DNA from: Mycobacterium botniense
GTDB lineage: Bacteria; Actinomycetota; Actinomycetes; Mycobacteriales; Mycobacteriaceae
Assembly: GCF_010723305.1 (NCBI RefSeq)
Contig: NZ_BLKW01000004.1
Coordinates: 620,001 to 684,000, forward strand
Reading direction: 5' to 3'
DNA: 64,000 nt
Numbering within the stretch: the first letter of the stretch is position 1; every line of letters starts with the position of its first letter. The notes beneath the pieces are model-generated. The model saw nothing but the letters and a program-made list of their open reading frames with translations. It was not told where the DNA came from and did no database searches. Position numbers and translations under genes: made by a program. Shown in pieces: positions 49,295-57,876 of this stretch.

Positions 49295-49498
49295 TAAATG
49301 CTGTGGTTTTTTGTTGCTGACGCTTGCGAAAAAGTTGTATCTGACCTGGAATGACGATTATCCCGGGCCCGGTGTGATCAGACCGTTATCAGATCGAGAT
49401 ATGACATCTGCCGGTGTGACTAATGCAATCCAGTCTCGTACGGTGCCTTTCGGCCGAAATGGCCAAACCCAAAATCGAATCCACTGACCCGCGTGTGA

Positions 49499-50224
<726 letters not shown>

Positions 50225-50307
50225 GCCCAGCGCGCGGGGCGGTACCGGGCCAACGGCCCGGTACCGCCACCGGCGATGGGCCACAGAGCTGCCTGAGGCA
50301 CGCGGGG

Positions 50308-50313
50308 TAGCGT
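50308..50313 (+). promoter_or_regulatory. -10 box, leaderless start of the reductase gene
   Basis: TAGCGT seven bases before GTG 50321 and no SD in the 50 bp upstream, indicating transcription starting at or beside the start codon. Confidence 0.4.
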
Positions 50314-50320
50314 CACACCG

Positions 50321-51574
50321 GTGACGACGACGCGTGATTTCGACATCGTCTTGTACGGAGCGACGGGCTTCGTGGGCAAGCTGACAGCCCAATATCTCGC
50401 CCGCGCTGGCGCCGGTGCGCGAGTTGCGCTGGCCGGACGGTCAATCGAGCGCCTGCTGGCGATTCGCGAAACCCTCGGCGAATCGGCCCAGTCATGGCCG
50501 CTCGTGCACGCCGACGCCCGGTCGCTCTCGACATTGGATGAGATGGCTGCCCGCACCCAAGTGGTTGTCACCACGGTCGGGCCCTACACCCGCTACGGAC
50601 TGCCACTGGTGGCCGCGTGTGCCGCGGCCGGCACCGACTACGCCGACCTTACCGGTGAGGCGATGTTCGTGCGGAACAGCATCGATCTGTATCACAAGCA
50701 GGCCGTGGACACTGGTGCGCGGATCGTGCATTCTTGTGGATTCGATTCTGTCCCTTCAGATCTGACCGTTTACGCGCTGTACCGCAAGGCGCTTGAGGAC
50801 AATACCGGCGAGCTTGTCGACACCAATTTCGTATTGCGAGGCTTCTCCGGCGGATTATCGGGGGGCACGATCGCATCGATGGTCGAAGTGTTGCACACCG
50901 CTTCGACCAACCCCGATGCGCGGCGTCAGCTGGCTGACCCCTACACGCTGAGCACCGATCGAGACGCTGAACCCGAACTCGGCCCCCAACCGGATCTGGT
51001 GTGGCGCCGTGGTCGTGACATTGCGCCGGAACTCGCCGGCACGTGGACGGCGGGATTCGTCATGGCGCCTTACAACACACGAATCGTACGGCGCAGCAAC
51101 GCATTACTAGACTGGGCTTATGGGCGCCGGTTTCGTTACAGCGAGAGCATGAGCCTGGGCCCGTCGTGGGCCGCTCCCGTGGCGTCAGCCGTCGTCACCG
51201 GTGTTGGCGGCGCGCTATTCGCCCTGGGCAGCCGTTACTTTCGGCTGCTGCCGCGTCGGCTAGTGGAGCGTTTGGCACCCAAACCCGGCACCGGTCCGAG
51301 TGCGGCAGTTCGGGAGCGCGGCTACTACCGGGCCGAGACTTATACCACCACGACCAGCGGCGTTCGATATGTGACAACCATCGCGCAGCGCGGCGACCCC
51401 GGGTATCAAGCGACGTCGGTGTTGCTCGGGGAGTGCGGTCTGGCATTGGCGCTGGACCGCGACAAACTCTCACACCTACGTGGCGTGCTCACATCAGCCG
51501 CCGCGATGGGCGAGGTGTTGCTGGCGCGGCTGCCGGTGGCCGGCGTGTCGTTGCACACCGCGCGGCTTAATTAG
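50321..51574 (+). CDS. Saccharopine-dehydrogenase-like (trans-acting enoyl reductase family) protein
   Basis: 417 aa NAD(P)-binding oxidoreductase. Rossmann start DFDIVLYGATGFVGKLTAQYLARAG (residues 6-30), then VVTTVGPYTRYGLPLVAACAAAGTDYADLTGE and HSCGFDSVPSDL, the saccharopine-reductase-like signature. Length equals M. tuberculosis Rv2449c (419). Relatives include Rv2953, the trans-acting enoyl reductase of phthiocerol and phenolic glycolipid synthesis, so action on a lipid or polyketide intermediate is plausible but not shown. A weak hydrophobic region (ASAVVTGVGGALFALGSRYF, about 288-307) may anchor it to the membrane. Confidence 0.85.
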   Translation: MTTTRDFDIVLYGATGFVGKLTAQYLARAGAGARVALAGRSIERLLAIRETLGESAQSWPLVHADARSLSTLDEMAARTQVVVTTVGPYTRYGLPLVAACAAAGTDYADLTGEAMFVRNSIDLYHKQAVDTGARIVHSCGFDSVPSDLTVYALYRKALEDNTGELVDTNFVLRGFSGGLSGGTIASMVEVLHTASTNPDARRQLADPYTLSTDRDAEPELGPQPDLVWRRGRDIAPELAGTWTAGFVMAPYNTRIVRRSNALLDWAYGRRFRYSESMSLGPSWAAPVASAVVTGVGGALFALGSRYFRLLPRRLVERLAPKPGTGPSAAVRERGYYRAETYTTTTSGVRYVTTIAQRGDPGYQATSVLLGECGLALALDRDKLSHLRGVLTSAAAMGEVLLARLPVAGVSLHTARLN

Positions 51575-51719
51575 CTGGGCTTAAATTATTGACGGGCCGA
51601 TTGACTGGCCGAGCCGAACTGCTGTCAGTGGCACGGTGTTGCACTAGTGTTGTCAACACGTTCCGACATCCGAGCCAGACCGACAATAAAACCGACAATA
51701 AATAAAGGTGGACGGACTC

Positions 51720-52301
51720 ATGGCCGGTCTTGACGAGCTTTTCGTCCGGATTCCGACGGCGGATATCGCCAGGAAACTCGACGTCGGCGAGGGCGAGGTG
51801 GACAGCGCGGTCCGCACCTTGGTGCCGATGCTGGTCGGCGGGATTCACCAGAAAGTCCAGGATCCCAACCACGCTGCGGAGATCGAGTCGGCGGTCACTG
51901 GTCGGGCCGTCCTGCCGGATGGCGCCATCAGCATCGACCACGCCGAGCAGCCCGCACCGCACACGGCGTTCGCCAGAATCTTTGGCGGCAACGACACCGG
52001 CCAGGTCGCTGCAGCCCTCTGGGGTGTCGGTGCCGACAACAGCGACCTGTCCCAGAAGTTGCTGCCGATCTTGATGCCGATCGTTCTGGAGTACCTCGGC
52101 GAGCAGCTCTCTGAGAAAAGCGCATCGACAGGGCAGAAACCCGCCAAAGGCGCGCTGAATGACGTGCTGGACGATATCCTCGGTGGCGCAAGCGGCGGCC
52201 GAAACCGATCGGTGGGCGGCATCGTGGGGGATGCGCTGGGCAGCAGGGTGGGCCGGGCACTCGGAGACATCCTCAGCGGGTTGCTGGGCCGCAGGAGGTG
52301 A
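51720..52301 (+). CDS. DUF937-family protein
   Basis: 193 aa from ATG 51720, eight bases after AGGTGG; a GTG at 51708 would use no SD. Pattern of DUF937: LDELFVRIPTADIARKLDVGEGEVDSAVRTLVPMLVGGIHQ, a central GGNDTGQVAAALWGVGADNSDLSQKLLPILMPIVLEYL and a Gly/Arg-rich C-terminus VGGIVGDALGSRVGRALGDILSGLLG. No signal peptide; function unknown. In M. tuberculosis the valS and Rv2449c homologues are adjacent (from memory), so this gene is extra here. Upstream lie GTGTTG-T-CAACAC (51647-51659) and a doubled CCGACAATAAA, possible operator elements. Confidence 0.75.
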   Translation: MAGLDELFVRIPTADIARKLDVGEGEVDSAVRTLVPMLVGGIHQKVQDPNHAAEIESAVTGRAVLPDGAISIDHAEQPAPHTAFARIFGGNDTGQVAAALWGVGADNSDLSQKLLPILMPIVLEYLGEQLSEKSASTGQKPAKGALNDVLDDILGGASGGRNRSVGGIVGDALGSRVGRALGDILSGLLGRRR

Positions 52302-52421
52302 GTGCATTCGGCGATGATGCTGCCCGGCAGCAGGGGGCCGGGTGCGCCCGGTGTTCGAGTGTGAAAATCCCGGCATTCATGCGTGAATTCGGGCGCTTTC
52401 GCAACGACTGAGCGCGGTTTT

Positions 52422-52427
52422 TAGAAT
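52422..52427 (+). promoter_or_regulatory. -10 box placing valS transcription start at its ATG
   Basis: TAGAAT followed by six bases and ATG 52434; a GTG three bases before that ATG is also possible. A weak -35 TCGCAA stands 17 bp upstream. No SD and no T-box-like structure in the 132-bp gap after the DUF937 gene. Confidence 0.5.
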
Positions 52428-52433
52428 CGAGTG

Positions 52434-55139
52434 ATGACTGTCAGCCCGAGCCGCGCCGTCGATACGCTGCCCAAGTCGTGGGATCCGGGCGCAGTTGAGA
52501 GCACGATTTACCAGGGTTGGGTGGACGCCGGTTACTTCACCGCCGACCCCACCAGCACCAAACCCGGCTATTCGATCGTGCTGCCACCACCGAATGTGAC
52601 CGGTAATCTGCACATGGGCCATGCGCTGGACCACACGTTGATGGATGCACTGACACGGCGCAAGCGGATGCAGGGCTACGAGGTGCTGTGGCTTCCGGGT
52701 ATGGACCACGCCGGTATCGCCACCCAAAGCGTGGTGGAAAAACAGCTCGCCGCCGAGGGCAAGACCAAAGAGGATTTAGGCCGTGAGCGGTTCATTGAAA
52801 TCGTCTGGCAATGGAAACGTGACTCGGGTGGCGCCATCGGTGAGCAGATGCGTCGGCTCGGCGCCGGCGTGGACTGGAGCCGCGACCGGTTCACCATGGA
52901 TGAGGGCCTGTCGAGGGCTGTCAGGACGATCTTTAAGCGGCTCTACGACGCCGGGCTGATCTATCAGGCTGAACGGCTGGTCAACTGGTCGCCGGTGCTG
53001 CAGACCGCGATTTCTGACCTTGAGGTGCGCTACGAAGACGTCGAAGGCGAGCTGGTGTCGTTCCGTTACGGGTCGCTCAACGACGACGAGCCGCATATCG
53101 TGGTGGCCACCACACGCGTTGAAACGATGCTCGGCGATACGGCGATCGCCGTTCACCCCGAGGACGACCGATACAAGCATCTGGTTGGGACGAGGCTGCC
53201 GCATCCGTTCATCGATCGCGAGTTAATCATCGTCGCCGACGACCATGTCGACCCTGAATTCGGGACAGGCGCAGTGAAAGTCACTCCCGCTCACGACCCG
53301 AATGACTTCGAGATAGGGTTGCGGCACAACCTGCCGATGCCGAACATCATGGATACCAAGGCCGTCATCGTCAACACGGGAACCGAATTCGACGGCATGG
53401 ACCGTTTCGAGGCGCGTGTCAAGGTCCGTGAGGCATTGGCCGAACAGGGCCGCATCGTGGAGGAAAAGCGTCCGTACGTGCACAGCGTGGGCCACTCCGA
53501 GCGCAGCGGGGAAGTCATCGAACCGCGGTTGTCGATGCAGTGGTGGGTCAAAGTGGATCCCCTGGCCAAGGCGGCTGGGGACGCTGTTCGCAATGGCGAC
53601 ACCACGATTCATCCGAAGAGTCTTGAGCCACGCTGGTTTGGCTGGGTCGACAATATGCATGACTGGTGCATATCGCGCCAGCTGTGGTGGGGTCATCGTA
53701 TTCCGATCTGGCATGGTCCCAACGGGGAACAGGTATGCGTCGGCCCCGATGAAACCCCTCCTGAAGGGTGGGAGCAAGACCCCGATGTGCTTGATACCTG
53801 GTTTTCCTCGGCGTTGTGGCCGTTCTCGACGCTTGGCTGGCCGGAGCGGACGCCTGAGCTGGAAAAGTTTTACCCGACAAGTGTTCTTGTTACCGGCTAC
53901 GACATCTTGTTCTTCTGGGTCGCACGGATGATGATGTTCGGCACTTTCGTCGGCGGCGACGATACCATCACCCTGGGGGGGCGCCGGGGGCCGCAGGTGC
54001 CGTTCACGGACGTGTTCCTGCACGGGCTCATCCGCGACGAGTTCGGCCGCAAGATGAGCAAGTCCGCCGGCAATGGCGTCGATCCGCTGGACTGGGTAGA
54101 GAAATTCGGCGCCGACGCGCTGCGGTTCACGCTTGCCCGCGGTGCCAGCCCTGGCGGAGACCTGAGTATCGGTGAGGACCACGTCAGAGCGTCACGCAAC
54201 TTCAATACCAAGCTGTTCAACGCCACCCGGTTCGCACTGCTCAACGGCGCTCGACTAGCGCCGCTGCCGGATATCGTTACGTTAACGGACGCCGACCGAT
54301 GGATCCTGGGTCGCCTGGAAGAGGTTCGTGCTGAAGTTGATTCGGCGCTCGATAACTACGAGTTCAGCAGAGCCTGCGAGGCTCTCTACCACTTCACGTG
54401 GGACGAATTCTGTGACTGGTACGTGGAACTGGCCAAAGTACAGCTTGGCGCCGGCCAGACGCACACCACCACCGTACTGGCCGCAGTCCTGGACACGCTG
54501 TTGCGGCTGCTGCATCCGGTGATCCCATTCATCACCGAAGCGTTGTGGAAAGTGCTCGTGCAGCCGTCGGCTGGATCGGGCGGGGACCAAGCCGGACAGC
54601 CAGCTCAACCAGAGTCACTCGTGATCGCAGATTGGCCGGGGCCGTCAGGGATTTCTGTGGATCCTGTCGCGGCACAACGGATCACAGACTTGCAGAAACT
54701 GGTGACCGAGGTCAGGAGGTTCCGAAGCGATCAGGGAATCAACGACCGCCAGAAAGTGCCCGCCCGACTGTCCGGTATCGACGACGCCGGTCTGAGTGAA
54801 CTGGCCGGCGCCGTCACCTCGCTTGCGTGGCTCACACCGCCAGGACCGAAGTTCAGTCCGTCGGTGTCACTGGAAGTTCGACTGGGCTCTGATCTTAAGA
54901 ACGCCGTCGTCGTCGAACTGGACACGTCGGGCACGATCGATGTCGCCGCCGAACGCCGTCGCCTGGAGAAGGACCTTGCGAACGTCCAAAAGGAATTAGC
55001 TTCTACTGCAGCAAAGTTGGCGAATGCAGACTTCCTCGCCAAGGCACCGGCGTCCGTCGTCGACAAAATCCGCGACCGCCATCGCCTCGCCCAACAAGAA
55101 ACCGACCGGATAACAACCAGGTTGGCTGGATTGCAATGA
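52434..55139 (+). CDS. valS: Valyl-tRNA synthetase
   Basis: 901 aa class Ia synthetase. HIGH motif as HMGH (60-63) in [15 protein letters not shown], editing (CP1) domain with [18 protein letters not shown] and [27 protein letters not shown] at 540-544, anticodon-binding domain, and a C-terminal coiled-coil arm ([33 protein letters not shown]). About 25 residues longer than M. tuberculosis ValS, from an N-terminal extension and an insert near residue 720 rich in Gly/Gln/Pro. The residue after KMSKS is Ala where Lys is common. ATGA overlap with folC. Confidence 0.96.
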   Translation: MTVSPSRAVDTLPKSWDPGAVESTIYQGWVDAGYFTADPTSTKPGYSIVLPPPNVTGNLHMGHALDHTLMDALTRRKRMQGYEVLWLPGMDHAGIATQSVVEKQLAAEGKTKEDLGRERFIEIVWQWKRDSGGAIGEQMRRLGAGVDWSRDRFTMDEGLSRAVRTIFKRLYDAGLIYQAERLVNWSPVLQTAISDLEVRYEDVEGELVSFRYGSLNDDEPHIVVATTRVETMLGDTAIAVHPEDDRYKHLVGTRLPHPFIDRELIIVADDHVDPEFGTGAVKVTPAHDPNDFEIGLRHNLPMPNIMDTKAVIVNTGTEFDGMDRFEARVKVREALAEQGRIVEEKRPYVHSVGHSERSGEVIEPRLSMQWWVKVDPLAKAAGDAVRNGDTTIHPKSLEPRWFGWVDNMHDWCISRQLWWGHRIPIWHGPNGEQVCVGPDETPPEGWEQDPDVLDTWFSSALWPFSTLGWPERTPELEKFYPTSVLVTGYDILFFWVARMMMFGTFVGGDDTITLGGRRGPQVPFTDVFLHGLIRDEFGRKMSKSAGNGVDPLDWVEKFGADALRFTLARGASPGGDLSIGEDHVRASRNFNTKLFNATRFALLNGARLAPLPDIVTLTDADRWILGRLEEVRAEVDSALDNYEFSRACEALYHFTWDEFCDWYVELAKVQLGAGQTHTTTVLAAVLDTLLRLLHPVIPFITEALWKVLVQPSAGSGGDQAGQPAQPESLVIADWPGPSGISVDPVAAQRITDLQKLVTEVRRFRSDQGINDRQKVPARLSGIDDAGLSELAGAVTSLAWLTPPGPKFSPSVSLEVRLGSDLKNAVVVELDTSGTIDVAAERRRLEKDLANVQKELASTAAKLANADFLAKAPASVVDKIRDRHRLAQQETDRITTRLAGLQ

Positions 55140-56557
55140 CCTCTGAGCCGGAGCCGACCCCGGCCACTCCCACAGCCGATGAGATCGCGTCGCTGCTGCA
55201 GGTTGAGTACTTGCTGGATAAGCGATGGCCGGAAACCCGCATCGACCCGAGTCTTAGCCGCATCAGCGCCTTGATGGACCTGCTGGGGTCACCGCAACGC
55301 AGCTATCCCTCGATTCATATCGCGGGCACTAACGGCAAGACCTCGGTGGCGCGGATGGTGGATGCGCTGCTGACCGCGCTGCACCGGCGTACCGGCCGCA
55401 CTACCAGCCCGCACCTGCAGTCGGCGGTCGAACGCATCGCGATCGACGGCAGGCCGATCAGCCCCGGGCGCTATGTCGAGGTCTATCGGGAGATTGAGCC
55501 CTACGTGCAGATGGTCGACGAGCAATCCCGGTCCGCCGGTGGGCCCGTGATGAGCAAGTTCGAGGTCCTCACCGCGATGGCATTTGCCGCATTCGCGGAT
55601 GCGCCGGTCGACGTCGCCGTCGTGGAGGTGGGTCTCGGGGGGCGATGGGACGCTACCAACGTGATCAACGCGCCGGTGGCGGTCATCACCCCGATTAGCG
55701 TCGACCACGTCGAATACCTGGGCGACGACATCGCGGCCATCGCCGCAGAGAAAGCCGGCATCATTACCCAGGCCGACAGCGCTTCGGTGAACACCGTAGC
55801 GGTGATCTCGCGTCAGCCGCCGCAGGCGCTGGAGGTGCTGGTGGAGCAATCCCGGCGCGCCGACGCCGCGGTTGCCCGCGAGGATGTGGACTTTGCCATC
55901 CTGAACCGGCATGTCGCCGTCGGCGGTCAGCTGCTGACGCTGCGGGGTCTGGGTGGGGTTTACCCCGACATCTATCTACCGCTGCACGGTGAACACCAGG
56001 CGCATAACGCAGCCGTGGCGCTGGCGGCGGTGGAGGCCTTCTTCGGCGCGGGCGCGGAGCGTCAGCTCGACCCCGCTGCCGTGTGCGCCGGGTTCGCCGC
56101 GGTCACCAGCCCGGGCCGGCTGGAGCGTATGCGCAGTTCGCCGACGGTGTTTATCGACGCTGCGCACAACCCGGCCGGTGCGGGCGCGCTGGCGCAAGCG
56201 TTGTCTGACGAGTTCGAGTTCCGCCTCCTGGTCGGAGTGATCAGTGTGCTGGCCGATAAGGATGTGGGCGGCATCCTCGCCGCCCTCGAGCCGGTGTTCG
56301 ACAGGGTCGTGGTCACGCACAACGGATCGCCGCGGGCGTTAGACGTCAGCACCCTGGCGTTGGCGGCCGAGGAACGGTTCGGGCCTGACCGCGTGCTCAC
56401 CGCCGGCAACCTGCGCGAGGCGATCGATGTCGCGACGGGGTTGCTCGAGGAGGCTGCCGCCGGAGGGGAGACATTTTCCGGGATGGGGATCGTGATCACG
56501 GGCTCGATGGTCACCGCAGGAGCCGCGCGCAGCTTGTTCGGTCGTGATCCGGAATGA
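55136..56557 (+). CDS. folC: Folylpolyglutamate synthase / dihydrofolate synthase
   Basis: 473 aa Mur-ligase-family enzyme. P-loop GTNGKTS (64-70), folate/Mg region [47 protein letters not shown] (carbamylated Lys expected in the latter), and C-terminal [18 protein letters not shown] and [12 protein letters not shown]. Adds glutamates to folates. ATG 55136 overlaps the valS stop; the stop overlaps the DUF4233 start, so valS-folC-DUF4233 is a coupled unit. Confidence 0.94.
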   Translation: MTSEPEPTPATPTADEIASLLQVEYLLDKRWPETRIDPSLSRISALMDLLGSPQRSYPSIHIAGTNGKTSVARMVDALLTALHRRTGRTTSPHLQSAVERIAIDGRPISPGRYVEVYREIEPYVQMVDEQSRSAGGPVMSKFEVLTAMAFAAFADAPVDVAVVEVGLGGRWDATNVINAPVAVITPISVDHVEYLGDDIAAIAAEKAGIITQADSASVNTVAVISRQPPQALEVLVEQSRRADAAVAREDVDFAILNRHVAVGGQLLTLRGLGGVYPDIYLPLHGEHQAHNAAVALAAVEAFFGAGAERQLDPAAVCAGFAAVTSPGRLERMRSSPTVFIDAAHNPAGAGALAQALSDEFEFRLLVGVISVLADKDVGGILAALEPVFDRVVVTHNGSPRALDVSTLALAAEERFGPDRVLTAGNLREAIDVATGLLEEAAAGGETFSGMGIVITGSMVTAGAARSLFGRDPE

Positions 56558-56943
56558 CCCCGCCGCCCGGGCCGCCGGCCGACCCCTGGCGCAGTTTCCG
56601 CGCGGTGATGGCAGCCACCCTGGTCCTGGAAGCGATTGTGGTCCTGCTGGCAATACCGGTGGTCAGCGCGGTCGGCGGCGGACTGACCCCGGCTGCTTTG
56701 GGGTATCTGCTCGGGTTCGCGGTGCTATTGATCGTGCTGGCCGTGCTGCAGCGCAGAAGCTGGGCAATTTGGGTGAACCTCGGGGCGCAGGTGCCATTAC
56801 TCGCTGGGTTGGCGATCTATCCGGGTGTGGCTTTCGTCGGGGTGCTCTTCACCGTGGTTTGGGTTCTGATCGCCTATTTCCGTGCGGAAGTCCGGCGACG
56901 CCAGCGGCGCGGACTGCTGCCCGGGCAGCGGCCCCCGGACTGA
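56554..56943 (+). CDS. DUF4233 membrane protein
   Basis: 129 aa, four hydrophobic segments (about 15-38, 45-63, 68-85, 88-108), basic loops and an Arg-rich C-terminus ([21 protein letters not shown]). Corresponds to M. tuberculosis Rv2446c (123 aa); DUF4233 proteins follow folC in most actinobacteria. ATGA overlap with folC. Function unknown. Confidence 0.82.
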   Translation: MTPPPGPPADPWRSFRAVMAATLVLEAIVVLLAIPVVSAVGGGLTPAALGYLLGFAVLLIVLAVLQRRSWAIWVNLGAQVPLLAGLAIYPGVAFVGVLFTVVWVLIAYFRAEVRRRQRRGLLPGQRPPD

Positions 56944-56987
56944 TCAGCGCCGGGCCGGGAGCGGCCGGTTCGGTTACGCTGTGCGCC

Positions 56988-57398
56988 GTGACCGAGCGGA
57001 CCTTGCTGTTGATCAAGCCGGACGCCGTCCAGCGGCGACTGGTTGGTGAGATCGTCGGCCGTATCGAGCGAAAAGGTCTGATCATCACGGCGCTGGAACT
57101 GCGGCACATCGACGAGCAGCTGGCCCGCCAGCATTATGCCGAGCACGAAGGCAAGGTCTTTTTCGACTCGTTACTGAAGTTCATCACGTCCGGACCGGTG
57201 ATCGCGGCAATCGTGGAAGGCCCTCGCGCTGTGGCGGCCGTTCGCCAGCTCGCCGGCGCGACCGATCCGGTGGAGCAAGCTGCCCCCGGCACGATCCGAG
57301 GCGATTTAGGCTTGGAAACCCAGTTCAACCTGGTGCACGGCTCGGATTCGACCGATTCGGCGCAACGTGAGATCGCGCTCTGGTTCCCCGGTCGTTAG
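56988..57398 (+). CDS. ndkA: Nucleoside diphosphate kinase
   Basis: 136 aa, the exact length of M. tuberculosis NdkA. GTG 56988 gives the conserved (V)[21 protein letters not shown]; the long upstream open frame is unrelated. Catalytic His117 in FNLVHGSDS; nucleotide-binding IKPDA and GTIRGDL. Balances NTP pools. It follows the DUF4233 gene by 44 bp. Confidence 0.96.
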   Translation: MTERTLLLIKPDAVQRRLVGEIVGRIERKGLIITALELRHIDEQLARQHYAEHEGKVFFDSLLKFITSGPVIAAIVEGPRAVAAVRQLAGATDPVEQAAPGTIRGDLGLETQFNLVHGSDSTDSAQREIALWFPGR

Positions 57399-57625
57399 CC
57401 GAGTGGCCGAGGTTCGACGCGGCGTTTCGGACGTCAGAGGTGCTCCGAGCGCGTTGGTGCGGGCTCCCGGGGTGATGACCAGCGTCGACAGCCGCGCCTG
57501 GCGCACCTGACAATCCGGTAACCCCGGTGCCGGTGTGGGCCGGGAACGGCCGGGGTGAAGCCCCAGCCGCGCGCAGCGGCAGCGAAGAGCCGGGCATTAG
57601 GCACAGGCCGGCCGGGCACATATGG

Positions 57626-57631
57626 GATAAT
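57626..57631 (+). promoter_or_regulatory. Candidate -10 box of rne
   Basis: GATAAT within CATATGGGATAATGG. Transcription from about 57638 would give rne a leader of roughly 240 nt, in line with the long rne 5' UTR reported for M. smegmatis. No clear -35. The 478-bp ndkA-rne gap otherwise holds only the hairpin below. Confidence 0.4.
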
Positions 57632-57822
57632 GGCGGAGGGTGAACGTCGCCGGACTGGTGTCCGACACCCGAATGAAGACTCAGACAAGCGCGACGGTCG
57701 CGATTTGCGATGCGGCGCGGACTGTCCGGCCATCATTCAACGGGCGCCGGGGGCGGCTTTTACCCGAGCTACTCGGAGCGAGACGATCACAAGCCCGGGC
57801 GCAACAACCCGGACACATAGCG

Positions 57823-57871
57823 AAGCCCTCGCGTGGCCGCGTCGACATGACGCGCCCGAGGGCTTGAGGAG
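57823..57871 (+). promoter_or_regulatory. Stem-loop abutting the rne ribosome binding site
   Basis: AAGCCCTCG (57823-57831) pairs perfectly with CGAGGGCTT (57857-57865); the SD GAGGAG (57866-57871) begins at the very next base, five bases before GTG 57877. In E. coli, stem-loops of the rne leader are read by RNase E for autoregulation; this could serve the same end in mycobacteria (inference). Confidence 0.5.
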
Positions 57872-57876
57872 ATTAC

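Noticed and set aside
52302..52433. T-box leader before valS
   Set aside because: The 132-bp gap has no T-box core, and the -10 box places the start at the initiation codon.
57640..57867. 75-codon open frame in the rne leader
   Set aside because: Starts just after the putative TSS with no clear SD and runs through the conserved-looking stem; a regulatory RNA explains the region better.
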